NCBI RefSeq assembly: GCF_016545825.1
Contig: NC_052622.1
Span: forward strand, 12,839,001 to 12,903,000
Direction: 5' to 3'
DNA length: 64,000 nt
Origin: Eucalyptus grandis
Taxonomy: Eukaryota > Streptophyta > Magnoliopsida > Myrtales > Myrtaceae
The position numbers were made by a program, and so were the translations under genes. This document shows, piece after piece, positions 62,218 through 64,000 of this stretch. Position 1 is the first letter of the stretch; each line of letters opens with the position of its first letter. The notes below the pieces were generated by a model, which had not been told where the DNA came from, did not search any database, and worked only from the letters and a program-made list of their open reading frames with translations.

Positions 62218-63224
62218 GAGAGCCACCAAGGGAGGCTGGACATTCCCTAGGCATCGCTAAGCAGTGGTGTGCGTTGAGCATGCGCCCTCATGTGGTGTGC
62301 GGCGATGCTTGCACATGCAACATTTTGGGATTAATATCGATTAGGTTACTTGACTAGAAAATCCAACTTGTTGAACCGCTCAACTTGGTTTATTTTTTAC
62401 CCAGATCAGTCGATCGGTCGGACCAACACCAGTCAAATTGCCAACTATCAATGGTTGGACCGTTCAAGTCGGTTGAGCGGGCTGAGAGTGCGCTCAAGCA
62501 GCGTGTGGGAGCTTCAATTAAAGCGATCTTGGGGCCTACATGCTTGTATTGAGATTCCCTATGCTGTGGTATATTTATTTTACATATTTGATGTCTTTAT
62601 GGATGTAAAATTACATATGAAACCCTAAATACATGTATTTTTAGGGTATTTTTGCATATTTCCTCCGTGTGTGTTTTTTTCCCTAATGATTTCGGAATTA
62701 CAGATGCTAACTTATGTATATTATCACATAAGAATGTGTAGAGTGTGGATAAAATGCATGGGGTTTAATATGTATCAATAAATAGAGTAATGTAATTGAC
62801 ATGCATATGCTTTTAGTGACAAATTGGCTGTCTTCAAGCATAAAATTACATGTATTTGATGAATGTGAGACATAAAGTTTATATCTCTCATATACAGAGA
62901 TTCAATGATTCAATCAAGTCGTGACCGGTAAAGTGGCATACTTAATTGAGTTTGAGTTATTATGGGATGTCTCATATTCTAACTTGTTCATGTTTTAATG
63001 TGTGATCATACTCTCAAAGCAAGTGATTGTGTATTATTTTACGGAGTGATATGTATGATTAATGAGTGATTCATACTAGTCATTCATACACCAAAAGTGG
63101 AAGGTTGGCATTTATTTCTATGGCCGCTATCACGTGGATAATATATAACCGCATGTTATGTATTTTGCCCAAAGATGACTATACGATATACGATAATATA
63201 TGTTGCTTGTTTTCAGTTACTTTT
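62218..63224. other. Conserved 3' intergenic DNA of TPC1 unit 2
   Basis: Counterpart of 37346-38384. No gene is seen. Confidence 0.5.
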
Positions 63225-64000
63225 TCTGTCAACAGTAACTCCATTGTAATAATTGGAGTTTTTATTAATTCAAACTTTAAGAAATGGAGAAATGATTTTT
63301 TGGTTGGAATGAATCTGGTAGATGTTTATGTTATTCTTATTGCGGATAAGCCAACAAGTGTCCAATTGACAATGCAAAAGCCTAGAATGCACACTTTATT
63401 GCTTGGGAAAAAAGTAATCGGATTTGTTTGTTATTTATGAGGCGATCCATATTTCAGAAATCGGTTGACTACACTGCTAGTCAGATGATGGAAGTCTTGG
63501 TTGTTTGATATCGTGTCTCGTCTAATGTTGAGAATATGATACATCTAAAAGCACTCTTCAACATGAAGTATGATAGTTCAAGTGGAGTTAAGGATTACGT
63601 TCTAAAAATGATAGATTTGTTCACAAATCTTTAGGCTCTCAACGTTGCTATTTCCATTCCTTGCATTGTGGATTAAGCCTTAAACACTCTTTCTCTGAAT
63701 TTTGGGATTATCTAGACTAATTATAATTGCTAAGATGAGACCTAGTCAATTAATGACTTGATATAAGGATGGTTAATGAGAAAGATAAACTTAAGGGCAC
63801 ATTGTCTCGTATGCCTTTAATTCTAGTAGTGAGAAGGGTAATGGGTTCAAAAATTATACCATTGTTACTTTTATAGGCATTCATGAAACTGTTGGTCTTT
63901 CTAATAGTCTAGATTCTAAGAAAGCATCCTTTACGATTGATGGTGACCATTGTTACTTTTATAGGTAGAAAGATCACAAAAGAAAGATTGCAACAAATAT
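63225..64000 (+). mobile_element. Degenerate copia gag remnant (unit 2), cut by the window end
   Basis: IGVFINSNFKKWRNDFLVGM and LIADKPTSVQ (about 63250-63370) spell the copia gag N-terminus better than the unit 1 copy does (KKW kept). Later pieces match 38700-39139. Stops and frameshifts make it non-coding. Its presence in both units shows that the insertion predates the duplication. Confidence 0.75.

Larger units (their letters stand above)
41305..64000 (+). repeat. TPC1 tandem duplication, unit 2 (continues past the window)
   Basis: Collinear with 19268 to about 39140. Differences are a doubled promoter region, two TIR elements absent from unit 1 (59880 and 60680), and an inverted TIR element (61329). 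The copia gag remnant near 63230-64000 matches 38390-39139 and is cut by the window end. Confidence 0.9.

Overview
The window is nuclear plant DNA, almost certainly from a eudicot. It has AT-rich intergenic DNA, GT-AG introns, degenerate copia-type retroelements, small terminal-inverted-repeat elements, and two recognisable plant gene families. The species cannot be named from the sequence; a woody eudicot such as Myrtaceae is only a guess.

There are three active-looking genes, all on the + strand. (1) 11386-16705 is a callose synthase of the CalS12/GSL5/PMR4 type. It lacks introns and would encode about 1,773 aa, but two one-base losses near the 5' end break the frame. (2) 20331-34360 and (3) 43858-58119 are two tandem copies of the vacuolar two-pore cation channel TPC1. 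I mapped 23 exons in each; all junctions keep frame and predict 737 and 736 aa.

Region by region: 1-3525 is a broken second copy of the CalS12 5' flank and N-terminus, ended by a copia LTR (3526-4257). 4258-6245 is retroelement debris and unassigned DNA. 6247-10075 is the matching 5' flank of the real CalS12 gene. 16706-19267 is its 3' flank plus a repeat. 19268 to about 39170 is TPC1 unit 1, and 41305-64000 is TPC1 unit 2, which runs off the window. The two units share promoter, gene, 3' flank and an old copia remnant. Unit 2 also carries an extra 5' flank with no gene behind it.

The most interesting observations are in the TPC1 pair. Copy 2 has Asn instead of the plant Gly in pore filter II (VMNNW against VMGNW), which resembles the animal Na+-selective TPC filter. 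Both copies have lost luminal Ca2+-sensor acids, copy 1 more than copy 2. A TIR element at the same target site lies in opposite orientation in the two units, and a perfect G-box palindrome is present only in the copy 1 leader.

The genes do not form an operon. CalS12 makes wound- and pathogen-induced callose at the plasma membrane. TPC1 is a Ca2+-regulated vacuolar channel involved in systemic signalling. Their adjacency may be chance. Exon maps and homology statements come from reading by eye and from remembered family sequences; no alignment or database search was run.
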